Below the pieces are notes generated by a model. It made no database searches, was not told the origin of the DNA, and saw only the letters and a list, made by a program, of their open reading frames with translations. Source: Atkinsonella hypoxylon (taxonomy: Eukaryota > Ascomycota > Sordariomycetes > Hypocreales > Clavicipitaceae). From it: DNA of 64,000 nucleotides. The position numbers and the translations under genes were made by a program. Where the stretch lies: NCBI GenBank assembly GCA_000729835.1, contig JFHB01000026.1, positions 62,001 to 126,000 on the forward strand, in the 5' to 3' direction. Each line of letters begins with the position of its first letter. Positions within the stretch are counted from its first letter, which is position 1. Below are positions 24,914-36,507 of this stretch, piece after piece.

Positions 24914-26251
24914 ATGGCTAGCGCCGAGCCCCAGCCCACAGGAACCGACCTCGACGAGCCCTCATACATCGACTACGAAGCCTTCCTATCACCCGACTTC
25001 TCCCCCGCCGCATTTGCCAACACATTGGTCGTGTCAACGAATAACCCGAACGATGTCCCCTTGGACCTTTCCACACCCCTCTCCAGAGTTCTCTTTGACG
25101 CACAAGAGGTCGACTCTCACATTGACTCCCTGGCAACGAGGTCTGCTATCCCTCTGCTACAATTCACCCAAAAGCAGAACCAAGCTAGCAAACGCATCAT
25201 TTCCGAGCTCGACACGCAATTGAAAAGCCTCAACGACAGCTACAAGCAACTGGAGAAGGAAGTCATCGACAAGCATGCCGAGGCTGATGAGATCCGCCAC
25301 GTTGCCTTGCGACTATGGGAAGCGCTTCGACTCGGCCGGTCTGTCGGTCGTTGTCTGCAATTAGGGCGGCAGCTCGAGCTACAGCATTCTGAACTTGGCG
25401 GCTCGGGCACGAAAGCCGACCACGGGGCGCTCGTGCGATGCTCCTACACCATTCTTTCACTCCGCGAGGTAATGGACGCCAAGGCACCGGGCGAGGAGGG
25501 TCATGGTCTGGACAACGTTCACAATATTCGAGTTCTCCAGGATTCTTTCATTACCCCGTTGGAGCGATCGGTTCGAGAAACGGCCGAACGATTCATCCGA
25601 GAGTTCTCCATACCTGCGCATACGACCTTTGCCCAGGGCGAGGAGGCTCGAGCCAAGCTCGAGTCTGCGGTTACAACGCTCTTCCTGATCTCACCTACAG
25701 CTGGCATCAAACCAGAGCGCTGGTCACCCAGACTCCTTCTCACCGCTTTGGAGTCATATATTCGCTCATCTCTGCAGTCGAGCATCACGTCTCTGTCACG
25801 CTCTCTGGGCCAGCTACCGTCTCTCGAACGGGCACTAAGCGAGGTGATATTGAAGTGCCAAAACGTGGTCGCGCTCGAAATCACCCTGCAGGAAAACAAA
25901 CCGCCACACCACCCGCTTCTGCCGGAGTCAGCAACACGCAAACAAGCGAACCTGATTCAACCGCTCCTAGGACATCTGGAGACCGGGTCATTGGCCTCGT
26001 ACTTTTGGCGCACAATGGCTGGCAGCTTGGCTGCGCGCGTTCAGGATATCGTCAACAGGGGCGGAGTGGTCGCTCGTACACTCAGATCGAACAAGGCGAA
26101 CGTTGCCGACGCTATAAGACAAGCTGTCCTCAAGGGGTCTCAACCGCCGGCAGCGTTTGTTACGGGGAAGAAGAAAGAGAAGGCTGCCGACGTGAACTGG
26201 GATCGGGAAGTGGCAGTCATGGTTGGGAGTGTGACGAATAATTTGAAATAG
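24914..26251 (+). CDS. COG5: conserved oligomeric Golgi complex subunit 5
   Basis: Intronless, 445 residues. COG5 belongs to lobe B of the COG tether, a peripheral Golgi complex needed for retrograde intra-Golgi vesicle capture. Recognisable N-terminal hallmark: SYIDYEAFLSPDFSPAAFAN, then DLSTPLSRVLFDAQEVDSHI, followed by a helical coiled-coil-prone stretch (LDTQLKSLNDSYKQLEKEV) and an alpha-helical body. The C-terminus (VNWDREVAVMVGSVTNNLK) is typical of fungal COG5, and the length suits the shorter fungal version. The start is the ATG at 24914 (MASAEPQPTG). Neighbouring genes are unrelated in function. Confidence 0.9.
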   Translation: MASAEPQPTGTDLDEPSYIDYEAFLSPDFSPAAFANTLVVSTNNPNDVPLDLSTPLSRVLFDAQEVDSHIDSLATRSAIPLLQFTQKQNQASKRIISELDTQLKSLNDSYKQLEKEVIDKHAEADEIRHVALRLWEALRLGRSVGRCLQLGRQLELQHSELGGSGTKADHGALVRCSYTILSLREVMDAKAPGEEGHGLDNVHNIRVLQDSFITPLERSVRETAERFIREFSIPAHTTFAQGEEARAKLESAVTTLFLISPTAGIKPERWSPRLLLTALESYIRSSLQSSITSLSRSLGQLPSLERALSEVILKCQNVVALEITLQENKPPHHPLLPESATRKQANLIQPLLGHLETGSLASYFWRTMAGSLAARVQDIVNRGGVVARTLRSNKANVADAIRQAVLKGSQPPAAFVTGKKKEKAADVNWDREVAVMVGSVTNNLK

Positions 26252-26811
26252 AATAGACATTGACAGATATAGACTGACTTGATACCAATGGAACCCGCAG
26301 TATAACCATACTGTCAGAGCAAGAAGCATATTATAGTAGCGCACCAGGAGATGATGTTGCAACAGAAACAGAGCTTCCTGTTCAGTCCTGAATCATTCAC
26401 ATATGTTTAAATAGAGTTCCCCAGGGGTCCACAAATCGGGCAGTGAGTGAGTTGGTCCCATCACGACGTCACGGCGGAAGGGGGCATGAGTGGCTCAGAT
26501 GCGGTTTATGGTTTACGGTTTACGCCCTGGGGTCGACAACAGCAATTCGCCGCGCGAGCACGAACCAGACAATTCTTCAGGGAGTTTGAAGATAAGCATC
26601 GGGCCGGGCACCAGCATCAGCCAGAGGCTTCACACATGAATCTTCAATATTGACTATAGTCTAAACACACCCAGACCAGACAACCATTGACCATCCCTCT
26701 CACTCACTCAGTACTTTTAATTTTCTACTTTCTTTACATACCACTCAGTTTTTCTCTGATTTCTCTAAACACACATTTCCACCCCAGGTCCGATTCCAAG
26801 CTCACATCACC
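26252..26811. other. short intergenic region between COG5 and the gelsolin-like gene
   Basis: COG5 3' UTR and promoter/leader of the next gene. The start context CACCATGCC at 26812 is close to a consensus Kozak. Nothing else seen. Confidence 0.5.
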
Positions 26812-28020
26812 ATGCCTCCCAACCAAGGACTAGTCCACCCAAAAGAGTATGACATCAAAAACAGTAACGTCGAGCTCATCGGATCGGACATCGACCACCG
26901 CGTCAAGCACAACTCAGCTACGAGCGAACCAGCGTGGAATGACGGCGCCGTCGGCACCAAAGCCGGCCTTCGCATCTGGCGCATCCAAGACTTCCAAGTC
27001 GTGCCTTGGCCGGACAGCCAATACGGCGAGTTCTACGACGGCGACAGCTTCATCATTCTGCACTCATACAAAGCGGGGAAGGAATCAGCGAAGCTCAGCC
27101 ACGACATTTTCTTCTGGCTGGGCAACCATACCACGCAGGATGAGGCGGGCACGGCGGCGTACAAGACGGCCGAGCTGGACGAATTCTTACACGGGGCAGC
27201 GACCCAGCATCGAGAGATGCAGGGCGCCCCGTCTGACGAGTTTCTAGCTTTGTTTCCTCGGATCTCGATCCGGTCGGGCGGTGTGCGTTCTGGGTTCCGC
27301 CACGTGGAGGAGGAGGAGGCGGCCATGGAGACCAAGACTCTCCTGCGCGTGTTCAAGAGCCCGTCTTTGTCGGGGAGCAATGGCGTGGTTGTGCACGAGG
27401 TTGAGCCCAAGATCAGCAGCTTGGATGACCGGGACGTCTTCATCCTTGACACAGGAGACAAGATTTGGGTCTGGCAGGGCAAGGAGTGCAGTCCCATCGA
27501 GAAGGCCAGGGCTGCTCAGGTGGTGCACGACATGACGCTCGCGAAGCATATCGACGTCGAGGTTGTCGCCCAGACTGAGTCGCGGTCTCGAAGAATCACT
27601 GTCCTCCTGGGTGGAAATGAGAAAACGCCCCGCGAGGGATTCAAGCAGCAGCGCCCGATTACTTCTTGTTGTGCCAGGACCTCTGCGACTGGTACGGCAC
27701 CGAGCAGGCTATTTCGCCTGAGCGACGCTTGCGGACAGCTCACTTTTGATCTTGTCAAGGATGGCGGCCGGATCTCGAAGGCCGACCTAGATGGACACGA
27801 CGTCTTCTTGCTGGATGATGGTGGGAAGGCCATTTGGGTGTGGGAAGGTGCCGGTGCTAGCCGTCGTGAGAAGGCCAGATGGCTGTCCGTGGCACAGGCG
27901 TATATTCGACATCTTGAAGGAGGCGCTGGCGCAGGCTCGGACCACCACCTGGTGCCACTGGCGAAGGTTCATGAAGGCAATGAGAGCAGGGCTTTCCTGG
28001 GTGCCATTGGAGCGCACTAG
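26812..28020 (+). CDS. gelsolin-repeat actin-binding protein (severin/fragmin-like)
   Basis: Intronless, 402 residues, with three gelsolin-like repeats: about residues 50-135 (LRIWRIQDFQVVPWP, FYDGDSFIILHSYKAG, HDIFFWLGNHTTQDEAGTAA), 180-275 (LLRVFKSPSLSG, LDDRDVFILDTGDKIWVWQG) and 300-385 (RLFRLSDACGQLTFDLV, LDGHDVFLLDDGGKAIWVWE). Three-repeat proteins of this kind bind, sever or cap actin filaments, usually in a calcium-dependent way. Acidic positions for calcium coordination (YDGDSF, DDRDVF, DGHDVF) are present. No villin headpiece or signal peptide, so a cytosolic role is expected. The frame is intact end to end. Confidence 0.88.
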   Translation: MPPNQGLVHPKEYDIKNSNVELIGSDIDHRVKHNSATSEPAWNDGAVGTKAGLRIWRIQDFQVVPWPDSQYGEFYDGDSFIILHSYKAGKESAKLSHDIFFWLGNHTTQDEAGTAAYKTAELDEFLHGAATQHREMQGAPSDEFLALFPRISIRSGGVRSGFRHVEEEEAAMETKTLLRVFKSPSLSGSNGVVVHEVEPKISSLDDRDVFILDTGDKIWVWQGKECSPIEKARAAQVVHDMTLAKHIDVEVVAQTESRSRRITVLLGGNEKTPREGFKQQRPITSCCARTSATGTAPSRLFRLSDACGQLTFDLVKDGGRISKADLDGHDVFLLDDGGKAIWVWEGAGASRREKARWLSVAQAYIRHLEGGAGAGSDHHLVPLAKVHEGNESRAFLGAIGAH

Positions 28021-31000
28021 TGTGATTCCGGACCAGACGGCTTCCTCTATGTACAATCGGATGATTCAGTAGAAGTGGTTTCCTGAGACTCCCGTCCTGG
28101 AGTCACTGGTAGTGTCAGTCCACTTGGAGAGGTAATTATGATGAAGACATACTGGTTGCTTAGCGGACCCTCAACTGACCCTACAATAACCAGTGATGTT
28201 AGCGAACGTTTCAAGTGAAAGGGGGTTTGTCGAAGGAGTCATAAAGACTGCTTCTGATGTATGTCTTGATACTTTCTTTGTATCTCTGGAAACGGCAAGC
28301 GCAGAAAAGGCACAATATACAAGACCTTACTTGGCATCTTCTAGCGGAAGGGAAAGAACGAAACGAACTGCACTACATAAAACTGCCGCACTGAGTCAAG
28401 TATTAATACCGTTCACGGAGCCAGGGTAGTCCAAGCCCCCACGTCCAGAGTCCGGGCCCGGGGCCGTCTATCGGCCCCACATGCCTCGTTTAGGAAACAA
28501 GAGGAGATGATATGGAACATGCAAATCGGATTTTGACATTGGTGATCGTACGACTGACCAGATCATCTGGGACATGACCGAAGAGTAGGGACAAAACGCA
28601 GAAATTGCCATGTTTTTGAAGACTATATGTATTTTCTCGCTGGAGTGCCTGTATAAGTGTCTTCGTTGCGTCATTTCGCAGGTTTCGCCTTCCCATATTT
28701 ACGCGCCGTTGGCAGCCTAAAATCCTCCTTCAAAGGCTCGTTCATTCATTCTATTTCTATTCTTTCTTTAGGTGCTAGTTGATCATATCAAATCACACAA
28801 AGTCCCTCTTCACTCTCTCCACCCGGTTCACGCGTTTCTGTCCACACATGTCCTGGCCTTGCAACAAGCGCTGTTCGTGCTCATCACAGCGGCCATTACT
28901 TTTACCGCAACTTGGCGAAGAATGGAGCCACGGCTGAGGCCCAGGCTGGGCTGCCTTAGACGGCTCTGCTGAAAGAACGCTTGGCCTCTCCTATCTCGTG
29001 GAAACAGTCCAGGTAGACATTACAATCGTACGTGACCATGTCGGAGTTGACAATGAAACTGGTGGCACCTTGCTATTCGAACAGGAAAAAAGAAGGCCGG
29101 CGAGGTCGAGGCTGCTGAGGATGCGTGAAAGGAAATTGACGCGGCGCATCGATGCTATCTGCTGAGTGGCGAGCGTCTGACATCCGGCGATAATTGATTG
29201 GCATACGAATTTGTAACCACCTCTCTGCTCATCGTGGGTCTCACTGTCGAGCACACAGCCACAGATATATTTTCCTCACAGGGCGAGGCACGCGCAAGTG
29301 TTGTAGGACGCAGGCGGTTTCACCCGCCAACCAGGCTGAGTCTTGTAAACACCAGCCGGGGAAGTTGGACTGTTCGATATAGCCATGCGATTTTACGGCG
29401 CCATTTCAGCTGCTGGAACTAAGCTCCGGCCGATGGATGGTGTGTCGAAACACAGGTCAGAATGGCTCTGAGGTATAATGGCTCGTCTGTTCTGCAGGAT
29501 AGTGGATGGTCTCGAACGCCAATTTGCAGTAAACCATCTAGCATACTACCAATCAAATTGTCTTCTTTGGCTAACTCTGCAGACGAGAAGCACGCCGAGC
29601 TTCAATTCCCGTGCTCAACGTCTCGTCTGCGGCGCATCCCAGATAGGAGGCGGACGTTGAGGCCTGGGATGATTTAGAGTGTAAAACACGAAAGGTCCTC
29701 ACAACAGCGTAGCCCCTTGATGAGCTGAAGCTCGTAAGTCATTGTTAATCAGCTTTGTCATAGCATGCAAGAATAGATGGTAGATCGCCTCCAACCTCGG
29801 CTGGCCAGACAGACGCACGACAGCATCTGATCACCCAGCACCACTGCTTGAGAACATTTCATTTCGCACCACAAGCTGAAAGTCACAGACCATCTACCGA
29901 GTGCACGCTAAGCATGAATACGCTCACGCCCACGCAACCTATTAGCAACCAGCCCGGCCAGAGCAGCAAGGTTGACGAACATCCATCTAGCTCGACAAGA
30001 CGCTTCGGATAGAATCCCCAGCAAACAAGTGATGTGGGCAAGAGAGCCTGGCCCGCCTCAGCCCATCAGCCATGCTGTTCGGCCACAGAGCCTATTGAAG
30101 ATCGGATGAACTACTTAGCTGAGCGCAACCAGGCCTGTGGACATTGGTGAAACGGTATAGGTTACCCTGCATGAGCCGCATTAGATGGACTATGGGAAAA
30201 GACAATGCTAGCTGGCCTAGGTTTGATTGTCAAGCTGGACCGGTAGGTCAACCTGCGCTCGATATGACGGCGACACGCAGGCCATGACGGAGCTGGCCTT
30301 CTCGCCAAATCCACTGGAACTAGGATGAGCGACGAGCCTTGGCAAGAGCCTACATGTCTAATGAATGATGTGGCACACGCGGGACTCTGCCGCGAGAGAT
30401 GTTCTCGTGAAGTTACGCTTGCTACGGGCATGTGCCAACATTGAGATACTGTTCTAACATGATTTGATCCGACATTCTCTATCTAATTTCCTTTTCGAGA
30501 AGAGGCTCTGCTATGATGACTCACGCTGCGCTGATCAGTAGGTCCCCGAATTGTTGGCATGGACAAGATCTCGGCAACCTCGGGGCAAAGGCTGCACAGG
30601 GTCTCTGCGCCTTGTGTTGATGAGATTTTCTGACGTCAAAGTGAAGAGTAGGCTTTGCCACACGATGAGTGTTGATGCAATAGACAAGAGCGCCTTGACA
30701 TTGAATTGCAGCTATTCCAACACGTCTTGGAAAGTAGAGATATGATGTACCATCGAGGGGTGTGTGTAAGAGACACGAATCTGGGCCCGTGGTAAAACAT
30801 GGCCGAAAGCAAGGGCTCTGATTGATGACGGCAGTTTTGGTCACCGGGGCGGATGACCATGCGAATGAGTGGGCGAGGGTTGTAATCACCCTGCCACATA
30901 TCCTGAATTATTTATTCCTTTGCAGAGATAAAGTGCTGAACACTGACAATCAACAGACAGAGGCAGGGTTGCAAGGGATCATGAAAGATGGTGTGCTGTT

Positions 31001-31050
31001 AATGTCATTAGTGGCGTGTTCTAAAACTTTCCGTAATACATGCATGCCTA

Positions 31051-31083
31051 TTACCTACCTAGGTAGGTCTAGGTAGGTAGGTT
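31051..31083. repeat. CCTAGGTA/TAGGTAGG array
   Basis: 33-bp run built from CCTA and TAGG units with a central CCTAGG palindrome. Confidence 0.8.
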
Positions 31084-34000
31084 GGGAAATATATGGTCAC
31101 AGCAGTAGCCTCTTCCGGCGGTAAGGTTGATTTGATATATGATTAAATAGTTCACCGTAACGTCTCGCAGCCCGCTGCCGAGGCCAGTAACCGACAGCTC
31201 TGTCTGGGTGCGACAGACTGGCAGCACCTTGGCTTCCTCTCCTCTGGTATTACCATCAGACATCAGACTCGAAATGCCATTTTCGATTTTCAGCCGCCTC
31301 AGACCGGTGCGGCGGTGGCTTGATCCGCGCGAAGCTCGACTTGCACAGAATCAGTAACCCGAAAATGATGAATGTGGCAAATATTGATCTATGGCGTTGG
31401 GAAAAAGGAATATCGCTGGGTGTGCCAACGCTGGAGCAGATGCAAGGCTTACAGTCGGCGAGGAAGAAAGAAAAGAAATAGACGGGAAAGCGTGCAATCG
31501 TCAATATTCAAACATGTTTCGTAATGACGACGATGCTCTCTGGCTGTGACCCGGTTGAGATGGAGCAGTGGTAAGAAAGAGGGAACAGGAAGTTTGGAGC
31601 CGTTGGGTTGGTAACTTAGAGGAGGGGTGGAAGGGCAGCTGTCGGGGAGGGCCTGTTTTATGCGGCTTTATGCGGATTTGTGCTTAGGGCTGCATCCAAG
31701 TACATAATATGATGCATTAGGTACGTCAGACGCTGAGGTGACAGCCACCGAAGTCCAGCTAACGTAATTGACTTGAGACAGTTGGGATGATAGAACGCAG
31801 GGCCATGTTCGCACAAGGCGTAGAAAAACATAGTAGTACAAAACCCGAACGCGGGGTGCATCCCTCTCCTTGTTTTTGCGAAGCGCGTTTTCTCGTCATG
31901 CTGAAGCTCAACTATTCTAATTGGCTTCCGCTTTCGAGCTTACCAACGGGCATCACGCGTCAACATGCATACGATTTGCAATTTGACAAGGCGAATCGCC
32001 GGTGTTATGGATAGCTGTATTGCTCCATCTCATCGAGTCAGGGGTGAAGCAGCATGTGCCACCCCATCATCCATCATCCTCCATCCAGTGTGGGTGTCAA
32101 GGTGTCCAAACTTGTAATGCTAGGTTTGTGGTTGGTTAGGATGGTTCAGGTGCCGGCCAGGCTTGAGTATACCAGAGATCTAAAGCGTAAAAGAAACTCG
32201 AATAAAGGGTCATCTGAGAGGAGAGCAACGATCGTGGCCATGATACTCACAATGAAAGATGTCGCAGATGATGATGATTTGGAATGGGGAGCGTGATCTG
32301 CATCTTCTGTAGCAAGGCAGCGAACCCACCCAATCGTCAAAGGTCCCATCAGTCACCAGCAATGAATGGGCTCTAGTATTAGCACCAGAACATCGTCAAC
32401 CTCACTGAGCAAGACACGGCACGGTGCATGTCAATCCAAGAAAAAACGCACTAGTCGTATTATAGAAAAACATCGCGGTGCCAAACGTTTAGACTAATTG
32501 CGAATTTCGGTTGCAGGTGGATCCATGGCCAAAGGCTTGCTTTGGGGATTCATGATGATGCTACTCCGTAGCCACACGAATATTTTTGGGCTACGCAGTT
32601 ATCATCGGTTGGCCTTGGAACTCGGCGCTCGTCAACTCACCCAGGACGCCATAGAAGTTTGTAGGTAGCGGCCTTAGTGAGGTCATGAAAGCAGAGACAT
32701 CACTGTCATAAACAACAATCATATTGACCGCCGAGTGCTTTTGCTCAAGTATGTGAGAAGACGAAAAATGCCCAAAGGAGCTGGGACTGCGGGCTGAGAG
32801 ATGACGACCGGTGATTCATCGTTACATGCCTTCTGTTCAAAAAAGAACAAAAACATGAGAAAATGAATCAAACATGGGACTTTTCTAGTGCAGACAGTTG
32901 GAAAACTGGAATACGCCCATTGCACGAGGACCAACTAGGATCGGGCAGGCAAGAAGCAGCGTACCTACCACGCAATCTATCTGGTCTCGTCCCCTCGGCT
33001 ATGCAGAACTGGGCAGGCGGATTACATGTTTGACAGCTGCCGTATATAGGTACCTAATCTAGTATGTGGGTGTGGCGTGAAGTTCTATATAAAAGGTCTG
33101 GTGGTAGCAGATACCTTGCCTTGGGTACCACTTGATCATGTGTCAACCTCAAGTTTTAGTACCAGGCGATTAGGTACCTACCTAGGCAGTTGCCCACTCT
33201 ACTCTACAGTGTCTTATAACAATACATATTTCTCGGTAATCATCTAACTACACTCCACCAGAGTTTAATAAAACTCACTCTGAGAAACATATGTTCAAGA
33301 CTGAGTGCTCTTGCCAAAATGGGTGTGGCTCGTGATGGGTAGGTACCTTAGGTACCCGATACTCCGGGGGTACGGAGTGCCGCCGTGCAGAAGTGAAGAT
33401 CCCTCGCCAGAAGGGAAGGCACAGCAGAGTCGGGACCCATAATAAGCGAGACATTCTTGCATTGTCCCACCAGCCCGAGCAGATATCACACATACATCAA
33501 TCATGAATCTGGCATCAGGTTGCAGATTGAGTGTGACAGAAGAATAAATAGGGGGCTTTGGGCAAGAGGGAAAAAGGGCAAGCCACAATTAAGAATAAGA
33601 ATAAAAATAAAAATAAAAAATTCATGTAGTATTGATACGGCGCAGTATGCAACATTCGGGCCCAAGGCCAGGCTACCACAAAGCTATTAATGTTGTCACA
33701 AGGGTTTGCAAATCAGCTGCTTTACGGAGTACGGAGTACATAAACTGATTTGCGCGCACCGGACGACACATGCACACGGGGCCGGAGATTCCAACGTTAT
33801 GCCCGTGCAATGTCCTGTCCACCCCATGTTTGCACTGACGCAATTACGCGCAGCCCACGCCGGCACCTTAGGTTGTATCTGGGTGGGCCTACAGGACTAT
33901 CACAAACCAATCATCTCAACAGAAGAAAAAGTTGAAGAGGAAAGCCAATGAATGTACTTGGACCACCTCTGTACATACTTCAGAGCTAATCTCGCCAGCA

Positions 34001-34150
34001 AGCTGCACGATCAAGCAGCCAAGACAAGCAAAGGACGAGGCGTGTGCGACATGATGAGCTGAAGTGAGTCGTACACCATGTGGTGGCTTGATTTTTGCAG
34101 ACAGCCGGTCGGCTCAGGCCTAATATACGATGTGTGAACTCTGTATACAA

Positions 34151-34209
34151 GGTACTTACCTTAGGTACCTACCTAGGTACCTAGGTAGGTAGGTAGGTAC
34201 GTGCCTACC
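34151..34209. repeat. largest CCTAGGTACC palindromic array
   Basis: About 59 bp made almost only of GGTAC, CTTAG, CCTAGG and TAGG units. Both strands read nearly the same, so the whole array can fold on itself. It lies in the middle of a gene-free region. Confidence 0.85.
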
Positions 34210-36197
34210 CGTCTTGTCTTAGCCTTGCAGAGACATGGATGTCTGGTCTGATTTCGCCGCCTGCGGAGCGTGGGTCGGGCCTGCTATACTTAGATGACTG
34301 GCACTGGCGCCAGCACCAGCACCAGCACCAGTGACACCACGCCAACTTTAGGGGATTTATCAGCAACAAAACACCCACCTGATGTTGATGTCTCAATTCA
34401 TCAGAAGATGCGCTACGCTAGAACGGAGAGGGACCTGCGAGAGGGACCTGCCGTGTTCTGCATTGGGCTTTTGGCTTTTGGCTTTTGAATGTTTTCACAA
34501 CGCGCACTTTGCCACGCCAGAAAAAGCCACTCGCTCTCATCGGTGAGGGAGGTGAGATCAAGATGCAGGAAGCAAAGATGCGGGAGCGCTGGTGAAGATT
34601 CTAGGCTCTTCGCGGATGTGGCAATATGTCTTCTTTGGGTGGTCTTTGTGTACGACAGCTGGATGAGATAGCAGCTTTCCTCTGTCTTTCTCCCCCTCTC
34701 TTTTTAAACCCCTTTTGGGTGGGAGAAGGGCAGGTCGTGGCCAGAAACGCAACATGATATGAAACGATGCAAAGGTGTGCAACCGACTTGCATAGGGCTG
34801 TACGGCAACAAAGACGCTCGAGCCCTCTTCATGTCTGCTTGTGTTCAGTCTGGTCGTATATTTTCCACCGGCGCAGCCACGCTCGGGCAGGTGCCTGGGA
34901 GCGGCAAGCGCTCATGATCTGGCGCATGGCCTTGTTCTTATGTTGTCTGGTGTCTGTCTGGTGTGTTCGGGAAAGTGAAAGTGGAAGTTGAGAGGACCAG
35001 GCACCCCATCGTACCCATCGTACCCCATCCCCAATCCATCCCCAATCCATCCCAGCCAGCCCATTCCATGCGAACGGTGGCCCATAAGCAGGCAGGCAAC
35101 CCGCCCCTGGTGTATTAAATCCCATTGTCACCTTTCGACTGATGTCTGATAATTGTCAGTTCTTCCAGTCGCTTGGAAAGAGCAAAGCTTGGGTTTCCTT
35201 TCCTTCCTTCCCCTTTCTTTCCGTTTACCTCGAACCTTCATACCTTCCTAAAAGAGGACAAAACAGTAATCCAGGACAACTCTTCTCTGTCAAGACTTCT
35301 CGGGGCTGACGTACTGTTCTTTCGCGCAGCCTCAATTCTATACATCCATCTACCGTCTTCCCGATCGAGCTGTTACCGACGTGTCGGCACATCAAGTTGT
35401 ACAGAGGCACCGCGAGCGGGCAAGAAGCTGGAAATAAGGAAAGTCGTACGAATCAAAGAGCTACAACGTCGCTGCACGATCTGGGTTGCACGAAGCATTT
35501 TCGAGAAGAAGACACAGCGGCAGGATTCCCGTCGGTCCATTCTGACGGCGACAGCACTTGTGCTCTCATCACGACAAAGCTCTGGCCAGTCCACTTGCTC
35601 CTGTGCATCCCTCGAATCTGCATCCTTTCAGGCTCTACTGCTTCATTTGTGTGGATCTGGATCTGGACACTGGATTGAAAGGTCTCCTGGATCTGTTTCT
35701 CACATGTGGGCACTGTCGGCAAGCTGGGAATGTTACCGGTTTCCTTGAGTCTGGTAAAAGTCATTTGAAACAACGCTTAACCGCTACCCATTTGTTACCA
35801 GGTATTGACCTCCGAGGTAGGTACTTACCTTGTACCGAGATACCTGGGGAGGTAATATTTTAGCGCGCCCAAGGCCTTAAAGGCTCCTCAACAAGGCCAC
35901 CTAGGGCCGCCACGCCACGCTTCAGCCGATCAGATCAACTGGACTGGTAGATCAATTGGTGGTGGCTGGTCTGGCCCCACGCTATTACCGCCAAATTGAT
36001 CCGCCGCAGTGATTTCCTAAAACGAAAGCGACGGCAACAGCACCAGCACCAGCACCAGCACCAGAGCCAGAGAGATCAAACTTGAGTGCACAGCAAACGG
36101 CCAACGGCCAACGGCAGATCAGAACAGTTGAACATCCACACCCTAGTTGCCAGCCGCCAGATGTTCGCGCCCGCCACAACCACCTAAGGCACATGCA

Positions 36198-36229
36198 TGT
36201 ACCTACCTAGTACTTAGGTACCTACCTGC
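36198..36229. repeat. CCTACCTAG/GGTACC array upstream of the CCCH gene
   Basis: Palindromic array 280-310 bp upstream of the chosen start codon of the CCCH gene, in its likely leader or promoter. Confidence 0.75.
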
Positions 36230-36507
36230 ACAAAGTCTCAAAGTCCCCAGCCAGACAATCGAGCCTTGCTACCCATCCCGAGGCTCGGGCTCCATAGAAA
36301 TCAATGCTCAATTCCCATTCCCATCCCAATCCCAATCCAGCTTGGATGCATCGTCCTTCGACCATGTCCCCTCTCTCAACCGTCGCGTCCCCCGTCTCGC
36401 CCGGTTTCACCTCTCTATCCGGTCTTGTTGGTCTTCCATCATCTCCTCCTCTTTCTTCAGGCAAAGGGCGTCCTGTGTCCACGCGACACTCGATCCCCTC
36501 CATCGCC

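Larger units (their letters stand above)
28021..36507. other. 8.5-kb gene-free stretch rich in CCTAGGTA words
   Basis: Includes the 3' UTR of the gelsolin-like gene and, at its right end, the promoter and probably long leader of the CCCH gene. Open frames either lack ATG (for example 35173-35748) or lack protein-like composition. Palindromic CCTAGGTA/GGTACC words cluster at 31051-31083, 33170-33188, 33339-33357, 34151-34209, 35815-35850 and 36198-36229. TACGGAGTA words occur near 32561, 33360-33380 and 33723-33739. Two CACCAG triplet tracts lie at about 34305-34333 and 36035-36066. No transposase, reverse transcriptase or RNA gene recognised. Confidence 0.5.

Noticed and set aside
35173..35748. 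191-codon plus-strand frame
   Set aside because: Begins with TTG, overlaps CCTAGGTA-rich leader-like DNA, no family features.
36304..36507. In-frame N-terminal extension of the CCCH protein
   Set aside because: Pro/Ser-rich and of low complexity, with an equally open second frame; likely leader. Not excluded.
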